From Streptomyces sp. A0958 (GTDB taxonomy: Bacteria > Actinomycetota > Actinomycetes > Streptomycetales > Streptomycetaceae): 64,000 nucleotides of DNA. Positions 18,009 through 27,345 of the stretch are shown one piece after another. The notes under the pieces were generated by a model. It made no database searches. It saw nothing but the letters and a program-made list of their open reading frames with translations, and was not told where the DNA came from. How positions within the stretch are numbered: the stretch's first letter is position 1; every line of letters starts with the position of its first letter. The position numbers and the translations under genes were made by a program. The DNA lies in NCBI RefSeq assembly GCF_004795035.1, contig NZ_SSBK01000002.1, positions 124,001 to 188,000 on the forward strand, in the 5' to 3' direction.

Positions 18009-18032
18009 CCGCGGCCCCCGCAGGGGCCGCGG
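18009..18032 (+). terminator. Terminator of glmS
   Basis: A perfect 10-bp stem (CCGCGGCCCC with GGGGCCGCGG) and a 4-nt loop lie 4 nt after the glmS stop codon. Confidence 0.75.
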
Positions 18033-18206
18033 AAGCCCTGCCGCGCGCTGGTGGCGTCACTCGATCGACGTTTTCCACAGGTGAGTTGACGCCACCGCGA
18101 GCAGGTGCACGACAGGCCCGGAGGGCCGGACCGCAGGACGGCTCGGCTACGGGACAGCGCGGCTACGGGACGGCTCGGCGCGACTACGGGACGGCTCGGC
18201 GGTCGA

Positions 18207-18728
18207 CTACGGGATGACGACGACGGGACGCTGGGCGCGGCGCGCCAGCCGGCCCGCGACCGAGCCGAAGATCCGGCCCACGATGCCGTGCGTGGAGCCC
18301 ACGACGATCGCGTCGGCCGCGTACTCCCGGCCGACCTCCTCCAGCTCGTGGCAGATGTCCCCGCCGCGCTCCACGAGCACCCAGGGCACCTCGGCGAGGT
18401 AGTCCGCGCAGGCGAGCTCCAGGCCGAGGACCTCGGTGCGGTGGTCGGGCACGTCCACGAAGACGGGGGGCTCGCAGCCCGCCCAGACCGTGGTCGGCAG
18501 CCGGTTGGCGACATGGACGATGATCAGCCCGGAGCCCGTCCTCCGGGACATGCCGATGGCATAGGCGAGGGCCCGCTCGCTGGAGGTCGAGCCGTCGAAG
18601 CCGACGACGACCCCATGCCGGAAGGCGGGGTCGCACGGGCGGCGCGCTTCTTCGGCCGCCTGCGGGTCCGACATGGGGTCGGCTACCTGCTTGCGGTCCG
18701 CGGGTTCGGGGATTTCGTGACCGGCCAT
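18207..18728 (-). CDS. Universal stress protein (UspA family)
   Basis: The 173-aa protein has one Usp domain: VVVGFDGSTSSERALAYAI at its start and the nucleotide-binding GSTHGIVGRIFGSVAGRL near the C-terminus, consistent with the ATP-binding Usp class. About 35 extra N-terminal residues precede the domain. The ATG at 18728 is chosen because the Usp-type N-terminus begins soon after; an internal ATG (MSDPQAAEE) is an alternative. It is convergent with glmS and divergent from the adpA region. Partner and signal are unknown. Confidence 0.9.
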   Translation of the reverse strand: MAGHEIPEPADRKQVADPMSDPQAAEEARRPCDPAFRHGVVVGFDGSTSSERALAYAIGMSRRTGSGLIIVHVANRLPTTVWAGCEPPVFVDVPDHRTEVLGLELACADYLAEVPWVLVERGGDICHELEEVGREYAADAIVVGSTHGIVGRIFGSVAGRLARRAQRPVVVIP

Positions 18729-19618
18729 CGGTGTCTCGGCGAAGAGAGTCCTCGTGAGGAGAGCGACGTGGGGAAGACGCGTCAGCGGGTGGTGTCGTGG
18801 TGTCCGGGAATCATCTTCCCAACCCCTTACCCCCAAGGGTACGGCGCCATTCCTCCACCGCCCGTCCCGCGCACGGCGCACGCGCCGTTTCCGGGAGCAT
18901 GCCCGAGACCGGCCCCGGATGGCAATGCCGGTTGCCCGGTACACCGACGTCGCGACCCCCGCCCGGCGCCCCGCACAGGGCCGCCGGGCCCGGCCCTCGG
19001 CCGCCCAACGGCCTCGCCCCACCAAAACGGAATCCACTCGTCCGGGCGACGGGGCCGTCACACGGGGGCGCGTCCGGAACCGATCGGACGACCGGCCGCA
19101 GCCACGGCCCGGTGGCCGGTATTCGGCTGCCCGCTCCACCCGGCGCGCCGGCCCCGCCGACTCTGCGGCGCGCCCCGGCGAGGGGGCGTGCGGGGGCGGA
19201 CGGGCGCCCCGGGTTGTGCGCCGGTAGAACGACTGATTTCCGCACACGCGACCGTACATTTCCAGCCAACTTCGGGGGCCGGTTGATTCCTTGCCGAAAT
19301 GGCCGGTCAACCCCCTTGCCACCAGGCAGGAAGAGACCGAGCGGTACGCTTCCGCCCAATGGGGACGGGCCATGAACGCCGGACGCACTTCCCTGCGCGA
19401 CCCACGAGTGAAACGCTTCGTGATCGAACGCTTCCCGCCAGGTTGCCTTGTCGACAATGAGCCGGTTGGTGAACTTGTCACGACGGCACCACGGGACGCA
19501 GTAGATTCGATCTTGGGCGTCGAAGGCCGGGGACTCGTGCACGACCGAGGGGACAAGTGCAGGTGCGACAGGCCCGCAAGGACCAGGAAGACGCGAACAC
19601 CGAGGGGGGCTTAGCGTC
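18729..19618. other. Long non-coding region upstream of adpA
   Basis: In this 890-nt gap the open frames lack coding bias and credible starts, so I see no gene. Part of it must hold the adpA promoter and leader and the promoter of the stress-protein gene. One site on the minus strand near 19431-19440 (TGGCGGGAAG) matches the AdpA consensus TGGCSNGWWY at 9 of 10 positions. The leftmost part is rich in G/C with little structure that I can define. Confidence 0.5.
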
Positions 19619-20842
19619 ATGAGCCAGGACTCCGCCACCGCAACGGAGGCTGTACGGAAGCTGGGCGGACGACGACGCCGGGAAGTCGTCGCCGTACTGC
19701 TGTTCAGCGGTGGCCCCATCTTCGAGAGCTCCATCCCGCTGTCGGTGTTCGGAATCGACCGGCAGGACGCGGGAGTTCCGCGCTACCGCCTGCTCGTGTG
19801 CGGCGGTGAAGAGGGACCGCTGCGCACCACCGGTGGCCTCGAACTGACCGCGCCCTACGGGCTGGAGGCGATCAGCAGGGCCGGCACCGTCGTGGTGCCC
19901 GCCTGGCGTTCGATCACCTCTCCGCCGCCCGTGGAGGCCCTGGAGGCGCTGCGCCGCGCCCATGAGGAGGGCGCCCGCATCGTCGGGCTGTGCACGGGGG
20001 CCTTCGTGCTCGCCGCCGCCGGGCTGCTGGACGGCCGCCCGGCCACCACGCACTGGATGTACGCGCCGACGCTGGCCAAGCGCTACCCGTCGGTCCACGT
20101 CGATCCGCGCGAGCTGTTCGTCGACGACGGCGATGTGCTCACCTCCGCGGGGACGGCGGCCGGCATCGACCTCTGCCTGCACATAGTCCGCTCGGACCAC
20201 GGCACGGAGGCCGCCGGGGCACTCGCCCGCCGGCTCGTCGTGCCGCCCCGGCGCAGTGGCGGCCAGGAGCGCTACCTCGACAGGTCTTTACCGGAGGAAA
20301 TCGGCTCCGACCCGCTCGCCGAGGTCGTCGCCTGGGCGCTGGAGCATCTGCACGAGCAGTTCGACGTGGAGACGCTGGCCGCGCGCGCCTACATGAGCCG
20401 GCGGACCTTCGACCGCAGGTTCCGCTCGCTCACCGGCAGCGCACCGCTCCAGTGGCTGATCACCCAGCGGGTGCTGCAGGCGCAGCGGCTGCTGGAGACG
20501 TCCGACTACTCGGTGGACGAGGTCGCGGGCCGTTGCGGCTTCCGCTCGCCGGTCGCGCTGCGCGGGCACTTCCGCCGCCAGCTGGGCTCCTCCCCCGCCG
20601 CCTACCGGGCCGCCTACCGGGCCCGCCGTCCGCAGAGCGGGGTGCCGGAGCCGGTCGCGACGGTGACGGAGGCGGCGGTACCCGCCCAGGGCACCGCCGC
20701 GAACCGCCGGACCGCCGTCGCGGGCCCGTCCGCCGCCGCCCCCGTGGCGCTGGACGCGGGGCGCGCCGAGCACGGGAAGGCGGGTGCCGACGTGTACGCC
20801 GCGGGGCGCCCGGCCCTGCCCGGACAGCGGGGCGCCCCGTAG
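19619..20842 (+). CDS. adpA: AdpA, AraC-family master regulator of development
   Basis: The 407-aa protein has an N-terminal DJ-1/PfpI (GATase-1-like) dimerisation domain ([21 protein letters not shown] to about residue 200) and a C-terminal AraC DNA-binding domain with both helix-turn-helices ([21 protein letters not shown] and [12 protein letters not shown]). The whole region closely matches the conserved AdpA sequence, and the C-terminal 50 residues are variable. Codon 224 is TTA (20288-20290), the classical bldA-dependent codon of adpA, so translation is linked to development. A GAGGGGGG site precedes the ATG. It is followed 10 nt later by ornA, as in other Streptomyces. Confidence 0.97.
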   Translation: MSQDSATATEAVRKLGGRRRREVVAVLLFSGGPIFESSIPLSVFGIDRQDAGVPRYRLLVCGGEEGPLRTTGGLELTAPYGLEAISRAGTVVVPAWRSITSPPPVEALEALRRAHEEGARIVGLCTGAFVLAAAGLLDGRPATTHWMYAPTLAKRYPSVHVDPRELFVDDGDVLTSAGTAAGIDLCLHIVRSDHGTEAAGALARRLVVPPRRSGGQERYLDRSLPEEIGSDPLAEVVAWALEHLHEQFDVETLAARAYMSRRTFDRRFRSLTGSAPLQWLITQRVLQAQRLLETSDYSVDEVAGRCGFRSPVALRGHFRRQLGSSPAAYRAAYRARRPQSGVPEPVATVTEAAVPAQGTAANRRTAVAGPSAAAPVALDAGRAEHGKAGADVYAAGRPALPGQRGAP

Positions 20843-20852
20843 GGTGGGGCGT

Positions 20853-21455
20853 ATGAACGACCGCATGGTGTGGATCGACTGCGAGATGACCGGGCTCTCG
20901 TTGACGGAAGACGCACTCATCGAGGTGGCCGCACTGGTCACCGACTCGGAGTTGAACGTGCTCGGCGAAGGGGTGGACATCGTGATCCGCCCGCCGGACG
21001 CGGCGCTGGAGACCATGCCCGAGGTGGTGCGGCAGATGCACACCGCCTCGGGCCTCCTCGACGAGCTGGCCGCCGGCACGACGCCGGCCGACGCCGAGGA
21101 GCAGGTCCTCGCCTACGTCCGCGAGCACGTGAAGGAGCCCGGCAGGGCCCCGCTCTGCGGCAATTCGGTGGGCACCGACCGCGGCTTCCTCTCCCGCGAC
21201 ATGCCGCTGCTGGAGGGCTACCTCCACTACCGGATCGTGGACGTCTCCTCGGTCAAGGAGCTGGCCCGCCGCTGGTACCCCAGGGCGTACTTCAACAGCC
21301 CGGAGAAGAACGGCAACCACCGCGCCCTCGCGGACATCCGCGACTCCATCACGGAGCTGCGGTACTACCGCGAGGCGGTCTTCGTACCGCAGCCCGGCCC
21401 GGACTCCGAGCAGGCGAAGGCGATCGCGGCACGGGTCTCGGGGCCCCGGGGCTGA
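20853..21455 (+). CDS. ornA: Oligoribonuclease (DEDD exonuclease)
   Basis: The 200-aa protein is a DEDDh 3'-5' exoribonuclease with WIDCEMTG (D9, E11) in Exo [12 protein letters not shown] in Exo II and [11 protein letters not shown] in Exo III, the usual length. It degrades short RNAs and linear di-GMP, so it also ends c-di-GMP turnover, which links it to the GGDEF-EAL protein at 50159. The ATG at 20853 follows AGGGTGGGG. It lies 10 nt after adpA and is probably cotranscribed with it. Confidence 0.96.
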   Translation: MNDRMVWIDCEMTGLSLTEDALIEVAALVTDSELNVLGEGVDIVIRPPDAALETMPEVVRQMHTASGLLDELAAGTTPADAEEQVLAYVREHVKEPGRAPLCGNSVGTDRGFLSRDMPLLEGYLHYRIVDVSSVKELARRWYPRAYFNSPEKNGNHRALADIRDSITELRYYREAVFVPQPGPDSEQAKAIAARVSGPRG

Positions 21456-21456
21456 C

Positions 21457-21494
21457 GCCTCCGGGAAGCCGCTGGTCACCGCCCTTCCGGAGGC
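21457..21494. terminator. Weak hairpin after ornA
   Basis: GCCTCCGG and CCGGAGGC form an 8-bp stem around a 22-nt loop just after the ornA stop. It may end the adpA-ornA transcript. Confidence 0.4.
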
Positions 21495-21581
21495 CGCGAC
21501 CGGCGGCCGGGGAATGAGGGCGCGAGCACCCTCCGAGACCCTGTACACTTTTTCTCGGCCGGTCGGAAACGACCGGACATG

Positions 21582-21654
21582 GTGGGTATAGCTCAGATGG
21601 TAGAGCACCTGGTTGTGGTCCAGGATGTCGCGGGTTCGAGTCCCGTTACTCACC
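21582..21654 (+). tRNA. tRNA-His (GTG)
   Basis: A complete cloverleaf: acceptor stem GTGGGTA/TACTCAC, D-arm, anticodon stem CCTGG/CCAGG with anticodon GTG at 21615-21617, and T-arm with GGTTCGAGTCC. The discriminator is C and a G precedes position 1 at 21581, giving the G-1:C73 pair that marks tRNA-His. CCA is not encoded. Confidence 0.97.
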
Positions 21655-21662
21655 CTTGATGA

Positions 21663-21698
21663 AGAAGGGCCGGTTCGCTTGGGCGAACCGGCCCTTCT
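21663..21698 (+). terminator. Terminator after tRNA-His
   Basis: A perfect 16-bp stem (AGAAGGGCCGGTTCGC with its complement) and a TTGG loop lie 9 nt after the tRNA. Confidence 0.88.
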
Positions 21699-21738
21699 CT
21701 ATGGTCGGGCTATCCCACAGTCGACGAGAGGAACGCTC

Positions 21739-23280
21739 ATGCGCGCCCGGAGTATCGGCACGGCCGCAGCGGCGGCACTGGCGCTGGTGGCAGCCCGCGA
21801 CCTCGTACAGAAGAAGCACGCGCTGCTCAGGAACTTTCCCGTGATCGGCCACGCCCGGTATCTGCTGGAGAGGATCGGGCCGGAGCTGCGGCAGTACGTC
21901 GTGACCTCCAACGAGGAGGAGCGCCCCTTCAGCCGCGACCAGCGCACCTGGATCTACGCCTCCGCGAAGGAGGAGAACAACTACTTCGGGTTCGGCACGG
22001 ACATGGACGTGGAGCATGTGCAGGGCCACGCGTACGTGAAGCAGCGCACGTTCGCCGGCCCACTGCCCGACCTCCACGACCCGCAGGCCCCGCTGCCCTC
22101 GGCCAAGGTGCTGGGCGGTCCGCGCGGGCGGGCCAAGGCGTTCCGTCCTGCGAGCGTGGTCAACATCTCCGCGATGAGCTTCGGCTCGCTGTCGGGCGCG
22201 GCCGTCACGGCTCTGAACAAGGGCGCGGCACTGGCCGGCGCCCTGCAGAACACCGGCGAGGGCGGCCTCTCCCCGTACCACCGCAACGGCGGTGACCTGA
22301 TCCTCCAGATCGGCACCTCGTACTTCGGCTGCCGCAACGAGGACGGCACCTTCAGCCTCGACAAGCTGAAGGAGATCGTCGCGGGGGCCCCGGTCAGGGC
22401 GATCGAGATCAAGATCTCGCAGGGCGCGAAGCCGGGGCTCGGCGGGCTGCTGCCGGCGGCGAAGGTGACCCCCGAGATCGCGGAGATCCGGGGTATCCCG
22501 CAGGGCGAGGACTGCGCCTCGCCCTCCCGGCACACCGCGTTCCACGACGTCGACTCGATGCTCGACTTCGTCGAGCTCCTCGCCGGGGAGACCGGTCTGC
22601 CGGTCGGCATCAAGAGCGCCGTGGGCGACATGGGCTTCTGGGAGGAGCTGGCCGCCCTGATGGCGCGGGGCGACCGCGGGGTCGACTTCGTGACCGTGGA
22701 CGGAGGCGAGGGCGGTACCGGGGCGGCTCCGCTCATCTTCTCCGACTCGGTGTCCCTGCCGTTCCGGATGGGCTTCTCCCGCGTCTACGGCACCTTCGCC
22801 GAGCAGGGCCTCACCGACGACATCACCTTCATCGGCTCCGGCAAGCTGGGCCTGCCCGAGAACGCCGTCGTCGCGTTCGCCCTGGGCGCCGACATGGTCA
22901 ACGTCGCCCGCGAGGCGATGCTCTCCATCGGCTGCATCCAGGCGCAGAAGTGCCACACCGACAAGTGCCCCACCGGCATCGCCACCCAGGACCCGTGGCT
23001 GGTGCGCGGCGTCGACGCGCCTTCGAAGGCGATACGTGCCGCCGTCTACCTGCGCACCCTCCGCAGGGAGCTGCTGAAGGTCTCCGGCGCGGTCGGCGTC
23101 GCCCACCCCGGGCTCATCACCACCGCCGACATCGAAGTCATGAACGGCGACTACGACGCCCGTGGCCTGGCGAGCGTATACGGCTACAAGGACGGCTGGG
23201 GCGAGCTGGCCCCGCACCTCGCCCAGGAGATCACCGCCCTGCTCACCGGGGCGGGCCCGGCGCCCGAGGGGCATGCCTGA
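21739..23280 (+). CDS. FMN-binding glutamate-synthase-family protein
   Basis: The 513-aa protein matches the FMN-binding barrel of the glutamate synthase large subunit (GltS-like) without an amidotransferase domain: EGGLSPYHRNGGD, KISQGAKPGLGG, VDGGEGGTGAAP and a Cys cluster CIQAQKCHTDKCPTGI (C-x5-C-x4-C) like the 3Fe-4S site of GltS. A hydrophobic N-terminal segment (AAAAALALVAARDL) could anchor it to the membrane. The ATG at 21739 follows GAGAGGAA. These stand-alone proteins are common in bacteria but their reaction is uncertain; the electron donor is not encoded nearby. Confidence 0.9.
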   Translation: MRARSIGTAAAAALALVAARDLVQKKHALLRNFPVIGHARYLLERIGPELRQYVVTSNEEERPFSRDQRTWIYASAKEENNYFGFGTDMDVEHVQGHAYVKQRTFAGPLPDLHDPQAPLPSAKVLGGPRGRAKAFRPASVVNISAMSFGSLSGAAVTALNKGAALAGALQNTGEGGLSPYHRNGGDLILQIGTSYFGCRNEDGTFSLDKLKEIVAGAPVRAIEIKISQGAKPGLGGLLPAAKVTPEIAEIRGIPQGEDCASPSRHTAFHDVDSMLDFVELLAGETGLPVGIKSAVGDMGFWEELAALMARGDRGVDFVTVDGGEGGTGAAPLIFSDSVSLPFRMGFSRVYGTFAEQGLTDDITFIGSGKLGLPENAVVAFALGADMVNVAREAMLSIGCIQAQKCHTDKCPTGIATQDPWLVRGVDAPSKAIRAAVYLRTLRRELLKVSGAVGVAHPGLITTADIEVMNGDYDARGLASVYGYKDGWGELAPHLAQEITALLTGAGPAPEGHA

Positions 23281-23394
23281 CGCGCGACGAGCACCCTGAG
23301 CGCACGTGGCCCTCACCCTGGCCCATCGCGGGGGTGCTGCGGTGCCCGTGCGTGCCGCGGAAGCCCTCTACGCGCAGGGCCTGTCCGGGGGTCA

Positions 23395-23429
23395 CGTGAG
23401 GGCGCGGGCGCAGGGCCCGTGCCCTCACG
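23395..23429. terminator. Bidirectional hairpin between convergent genes
   Basis: CGTGAGGGCGCGGGC and GCCCGTGCCCTCACG form 15-bp arms with one mismatch and a 5-nt loop between the GltS-like gene and cebR. Confidence 0.7.
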
Positions 23430-23519
23430 GCGCCGACAGTGCGGTGTGCGGTGTGCGGTGAACGCTTCTGCCCGGCGCCGGGCGGTCGCGGGCTCCGCGC
23501 AGGCTGGACACGGCGGCCC

Positions 23520-24551
23520 TCACGACGAGTCGCGGACCACCAGCTCCGTGGGGAGCACGATCTGGGGGCGGTCGGCGTTCTCGCCGGCGATCGTGTCGAG
23601 CAGGACCCTGGTCATGGTGCGGCCCATCTCCTCGATCGGCTGGCGCACGCTGGTGAGGGCGGGGTCCATGTGGCGGGCCACGGCGGAGTCGTCGAAGCCG
23701 ATGAGGGCGACGTCGTCGGGGATGCGGCGGCCGGCCTCGCGCAGGACCTGGCGGGCGCCGGCGGCCATCACGTCGGAGGCGGCGAAGACGGCGTCCACGT
23801 CGGGGCGGCGGGCGAGCAGGTCGCGCATGGCGCGGACGCCGCCCTCCTCGGAGAAGTCGGCGGGGGCGATCAGCCGCTCGTCGGGTTCCAGGCCGGCTTC
23901 GCGGACGGCCTGGCGGTAGCCGTCCAGGCGGCGCTGGGAGGCGTAGACGTCGAGCCGGCCGGTGATGGTGGCGATGGTGCGGCGGCCGCGCGAGGCGAGG
24001 TGTTCCACGGCGCCACGGGCCCCCTCGAAGTTGTCCGAGTCGACCGAGGAGAGCGGTTCGGTGGCGGATCTGCGGCCGTTCATCACGGCGGGCATACCGA
24101 GCTGTTCGAGCAGGTCGGGCAGCGGGTCGTCGGCGTGCACGGAGACCAGCAGCACGCCGTCCACGCGGTGCGCGGTGAGGTACTGGGCGAGCCTGCGGCG
24201 TTCCCGGTCGCTGCCGGCGAGGGTGAGCAGCAGCTGCATCTCCGTGTCGGCCAGGGCGGCGCCGACCCCGCGCACGATGTCGGAGAAGTAGGGCTCCGCG
24301 AAGAAGCGGCTCTCCGACTCGGGTACGACGAGCGCTATGGCGTCCGTGCGGTTGCCGGCCAGGGCGCGGGCCGCGCGGTTGGGTACGTAACCCAGCTCGG
24401 CGACGGCGGCCTCCACCGCCTCCCGGGTGTGGGCGCTGACCCGGGGCGATCCGTTGATGACGCGCGAGGCCGTGCCTCGACCGACCCCCGCCCGTGCCGC
24501 GACCTCTTCGAGCGTGGGCCGGCCCCCGCTCCGTACTCGCGCTGCCGTCAT
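23520..24551 (-). CDS. cebR: LacI-family repressor of cellobiose use
   Basis: The 343-aa protein has a LacI helix-turn-helix (TLEEVAARAGVGRGTASRVINGSPRVS, hinge LGYVPNRAARALAG) and a periplasmic-binding-like core. It lies directly downstream of bglC in the ceb cluster on the same strand, and three TGGGAGCGCTCCCA-type boxes, the known CebR operator, occur in the cluster. It would release the ceb genes when cello-oligosaccharides bind. A GGGAGG site precedes the ATG. One box 114 nt upstream implies autoregulation. Confidence 0.93.
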   Translation of the reverse strand: MTAARVRSGGRPTLEEVAARAGVGRGTASRVINGSPRVSAHTREAVEAAVAELGYVPNRAARALAGNRTDAIALVVPESESRFFAEPYFSDIVRGVGAALADTEMQLLLTLAGSDRERRRLAQYLTAHRVDGVLLVSVHADDPLPDLLEQLGMPAVMNGRRSATEPLSSVDSDNFEGARGAVEHLASRGRRTIATITGRLDVYASQRRLDGYRQAVREAGLEPDERLIAPADFSEEGGVRAMRDLLARRPDVDAVFAASDVMAAGARQVLREAGRRIPDDVALIGFDDSAVARHMDPALTSVRQPIEEMGRTMTRVLLDTIAGENADRPQIVLPTELVVRDSS

Positions 24552-24664
24552 GGCTGCCTCCCGTTCGCGGTCAATTTCTCACAGTCGGATAACCAAACCA
24601 AGTCCTGGAGTTGGTTCCCTTGACACTCTGCGGGACCGGTCGGCCGTTCCCCCGCCCCGTTCTA

Positions 24665-24678
24665 TGGGAGCGCTCCCA
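24665..24678. promoter_or_regulatory. CebR box upstream of cebR
   Basis: TGGGAGCGCTCCCA, a perfect 14-bp CebR palindrome, lies 114 nt before the cebR start on the minus strand. Confidence 0.88.
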
Positions 24679-24745
24679 CTCTACGCGCGCGGTCAAGCGG
24701 GACGTACAGGTCGGGGCGCCGCGGACCGCGAAGGGGGCGGAAACG

Positions 24746-24777
24746 GCTGAGACCCGGCACGGGTGCCGGGTCTCAGC
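24746..24777 (-). terminator. Terminator of bglC
   Basis: A perfect 15-bp stem (GCTGAGACCCGGCAC with its complement, 2-nt centre) lies 43 nt after the bglC stop on the minus strand and separates bglC from cebR. Confidence 0.82.
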
Positions 24778-24819
24778 GGCCGGTACGGGTCAGGACGTAC
24801 CGGAGAGGGGGGGGATGTG

Positions 24820-26283
24820 TCAGGCGCGCCCGTCCTGCGGCGGGAGGGCGTGGCGGCGGATCACGTCGGCGTACCAGTGGGCGCTCGCCTTCGGGATGCG
24901 GCGCTGGGAGGCGTAGTCCACGTACACGGCACCGAAACGCTTCGAATAGCCGTACGCCCACTCGAAGTTGTCCATCAGCGACCAGAGGAAGTAGCCGCGC
25001 ACGTCCGCCCCGTCTGCCACCGCGCGCTGCACGGCGTCGAGGTGGCCGTGCAGGTACGCGATGCGCTGGGGGTCCTGCACCCGGCCCTCGGGCGAGACGT
25101 AGTCGTCGAAGGCGGCGCCGTTCTCGGTGACCATCAGCGGGATGCCGGGGTGGTCCCGGGTGACGTCCATGAGCAGGTTGTAGAGCCCGTTGGGATCGAT
25201 CGACCAGTTCATGGCGGTGGTCGCCTTCCCCTCCGCGAGGTGGAAGGCGACGTGCTCGGAGCCGGGCCACGGCGAGTAGTCGCTCGCGCCGTGGCCGTCG
25301 TTGCGGGTGTCGCCGGCGCCCTCGGCGGGCGTGGAGACCAGTGTCGGCGTGTAGTAGTTGATGCCCAGTACGTCGACCGGGCGCGAGATCGCCTCCAGGT
25401 CGCCGTCCTGGACCAGCTTCGACCAGTCCACCAGGTGCCCGGTGTCGGTGAGCAGGTCCTCGGGGTAGGCGCCGTGCAGCATCGGGCCGGTGAAGACCCG
25501 GTTGCCGACCGCGTCGATGCGGCGGGCGGCGTCCACGTCCGCCGAGCTCGACGTGAGCGGGCGCACCTGGTGGAGGTTGAGGGTGACCGAGGTCTGCGCG
25601 CTAGCGGGGAGTTGACCGCGCAGAACCTCGATCGCCCGGCCATGTGCGAGATTGAGGTGATGGGCCGCCCGCAGGGCGGAGGCGGGCTCGGTGCGGCCGG
25701 GGGCGTGCACGCCGGAGCCGTAGCCGAGGAAGGCCGAGCACCACGGCTCGTTGAAGGTGGTCCACGTACCGACGCGGTCGCCGAGGGCGCCCGCCATGAT
25801 CGCGGTGTAGTCCGCGAAGCGCTCGGCGGTGGCGCGCTCCGGCCAGCCGCCCGCGTCCTCCAGCTCCTGGGGCAGGTCCCAGTGGTAGAGGGTGGCGACG
25901 GGCGTGATGCCGGCCTCCAGCAGCTCGTCGACGAGCTTGCGGTAGAAGTCCAGACCGCGTTCGACGGCAGGGCCGCGGCCGGTGGGCTGGACCCGGGACC
26001 AGGAGATGGAGAAGCGGTACGCCTTCAGCCCCAGCTGCTTCATCAGGGCCACGTCGTCGCGGTAGCGGTGGTAGTGGTCGGCGGCGATGTCGCCGGTGTC
26101 GCCGTTGAGGACCTTGCCGGGGGTGCGGCTGAAGGTGTCCCAGATGGAGGGCGTGCGCCCGTCCTCGGCGGCGGCCCCCTCGACCTGGTAGGCGGCGGTG
26201 GCCGCCCCCCAGAGGAAGCCCGTCGGGAACTTCGTGGCCTCGGGCGCCGGCTTCGGTGCGGTGTCGGGTCGTACAGCAGTCAT
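24820..26283 (-). CDS. bglC: GH1 beta-glucosidase (cellobiose hydrolase)
   Basis: The 487-aa protein is a complete GH1 enzyme: [15 protein letters not shown] at the N-terminus, TFNEPW with acid/base Glu179, and TENG with nucleophile Glu387. It has no signal peptide, so it acts inside the cell on cellobiose and cello-oligosaccharides imported by CebEFG. A CebR box (one mismatch) lies 1 nt upstream of its ATG and includes the only likely ribosome site, GGGAG. A hairpin at 26340-26376 separates it from cebG, so it may have its own promoter. It is the enzymatic end of the pathway. Confidence 0.96.
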   Translation of the reverse strand: MTAVRPDTAPKPAPEATKFPTGFLWGAATAAYQVEGAAAEDGRTPSIWDTFSRTPGKVLNGDTGDIAADHYHRYRDDVALMKQLGLKAYRFSISWSRVQPTGRGPAVERGLDFYRKLVDELLEAGITPVATLYHWDLPQELEDAGGWPERATAERFADYTAIMAGALGDRVGTWTTFNEPWCSAFLGYGSGVHAPGRTEPASALRAAHHLNLAHGRAIEVLRGQLPASAQTSVTLNLHQVRPLTSSSADVDAARRIDAVGNRVFTGPMLHGAYPEDLLTDTGHLVDWSKLVQDGDLEAISRPVDVLGINYYTPTLVSTPAEGAGDTRNDGHGASDYSPWPGSEHVAFHLAEGKATTAMNWSIDPNGLYNLLMDVTRDHPGIPLMVTENGAAFDDYVSPEGRVQDPQRIAYLHGHLDAVQRAVADGADVRGYFLWSLMDNFEWAYGYSKRFGAVYVDYASQRRIPKASAHWYADVIRRHALPPQDGRA

Positions 26284-26284
26284 G

Positions 26285-26298
26285 CGGGAGCGCTCCCA
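26285..26298. promoter_or_regulatory. CebR box overlapping the bglC ribosome-binding site
   Basis: CGGGAGCGCTCCCA differs from the CebR consensus at the first base. It ends 1 nt before the bglC start codon on the minus strand, and its TGGGAG half is the only Shine-Dalgarno-like sequence there. Confidence 0.85.
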
Positions 26299-26339
26299 GA
26301 GAGGTGCGGACAGGGGCGGGGACAGGTGGGGCTCCGGAG

Positions 26340-26376
26340 CCCGTACGGTCCGCGGGGCGGGCGAGGACCGTACGGG
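26340..26376 (-). terminator. Hairpin between cebG and bglC
   Basis: CCCGTACGGTCC and GGACCGTACGGG form a perfect 12-bp stem with a 13-nt loop, 34 nt after the cebG stop on the minus strand. It probably reduces or ends read-through from cebEFG. Confidence 0.72.
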
Positions 26377-26409
26377 GCGTCCGGGACGGATGAGAGGCAG
26401 GCGGAGGAG

Positions 26410-27330
26410 TCAGCCCTTGACGGCGCCGGACATGATCCCGCCGACGATCTGCTTGCCGAAGACCACGAACACCACGAGCAGCGGCAGGGTGCTGATCAGC
26501 GCGCCGGCCATCACGATGCTCTCGTCGGGGGTGTAGGACGCCTTCAGCTGGCCGAGGGCCACCTGGAGGGTGGGGTTCTGCTGGTTCAGGGCGAGGTAGG
26601 GCCAGAAGAAGTCGTTCCACGCCTGGACGAAGGTGAGCATGCCCAGCACCATCATCGCGGGGCGCGCCACCGGGAGGACGACGCTCAGCACGATGCGGAA
26701 GTTGTTCGCACCGTCGATCTTGGCGGCTTCGATCAGTTCGTACGGCAGCGCCTCGATCAGGTACTGCCGCATGAAGAACACGCCGAACGCGCTGACCAGG
26801 GTCGGGAAGATCACCGATTCCAGGCTTCCGCCCCAGCCGAGGTCGGCCATCATCATGAACAGTGGGACGACGCTGAGCTGCGGCGGGATGGTCAGGGTCG
26901 CGATGACCGCGGTCATCAGCGCGCCGCGGCCGCGGAAACGCATCTTGGCGAAGGCGTAGCCGGCCAGGGTGCAGAAGAAGAGCGTCGCCACCGTGATGCA
27001 GCCGGAGACGATGAAGCTGTTGACGATCGCCTTGCCCAGGTTGGCCTGGTCCCAGGCGGCTTCGAGGTTGTGGAAGAGCCGGCCGCCCGGCAGGAACGGC
27101 GGGGTGGTGGCCAGCACCTCGTCCTGGGTGTGGGACGCGGCCACCAGGGTCCAGTACAGCGGCAGCAGCGAGCCGATGCCGACGACGGCCAGCGCGATGT
27201 AGGCGAACGGGCCGCCCTTCAGCTGCTGACCGGCACCGGGCTTGAAACGGCTCGGGCGCTTCTGCGCGCGCTGCGCGGTGCGCACCGGGCGGACGGACCC
27301 GGGAACTTCGGTGGGGCTGGTGATGGTCAT
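26410..27330 (-). CDS. cebG: Cellobiose ABC transporter permease
   Basis: The 306-aa protein is a MalG-type permease with six membrane segments and the cytoplasmic EAA motif (EAAKIDGANNFRIVLSVVLPVARPA) that docks to the ATPase. As in other Streptomyces sugar importers, no ATPase gene is nearby; the shared MsiK is expected elsewhere. It is 15 nt after cebF, with a GGGAG site before the ATG. With CebE and CebF it imports cellobiose and cellotriose. Confidence 0.94.
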   Translation of the reverse strand: MTITSPTEVPGSVRPVRTAQRAQKRPSRFKPGAGQQLKGGPFAYIALAVVGIGSLLPLYWTLVAASHTQDEVLATTPPFLPGGRLFHNLEAAWDQANLGKAIVNSFIVSGCITVATLFFCTLAGYAFAKMRFRGRGALMTAVIATLTIPPQLSVVPLFMMMADLGWGGSLESVIFPTLVSAFGVFFMRQYLIEALPYELIEAAKIDGANNFRIVLSVVLPVARPAMMVLGMLTFVQAWNDFFWPYLALNQQNPTLQVALGQLKASYTPDESIVMAGALISTLPLLVVFVVFGKQIVGGIMSGAVKG

Positions 27331-27345
27331 GGATATCGCTCCCGG

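Noticed and set aside
19475..19507. adpA promoter TTGTCA and TAGATT
   Set aside because: Spacing of 21 bp is too long for a normal promoter; not annotated.
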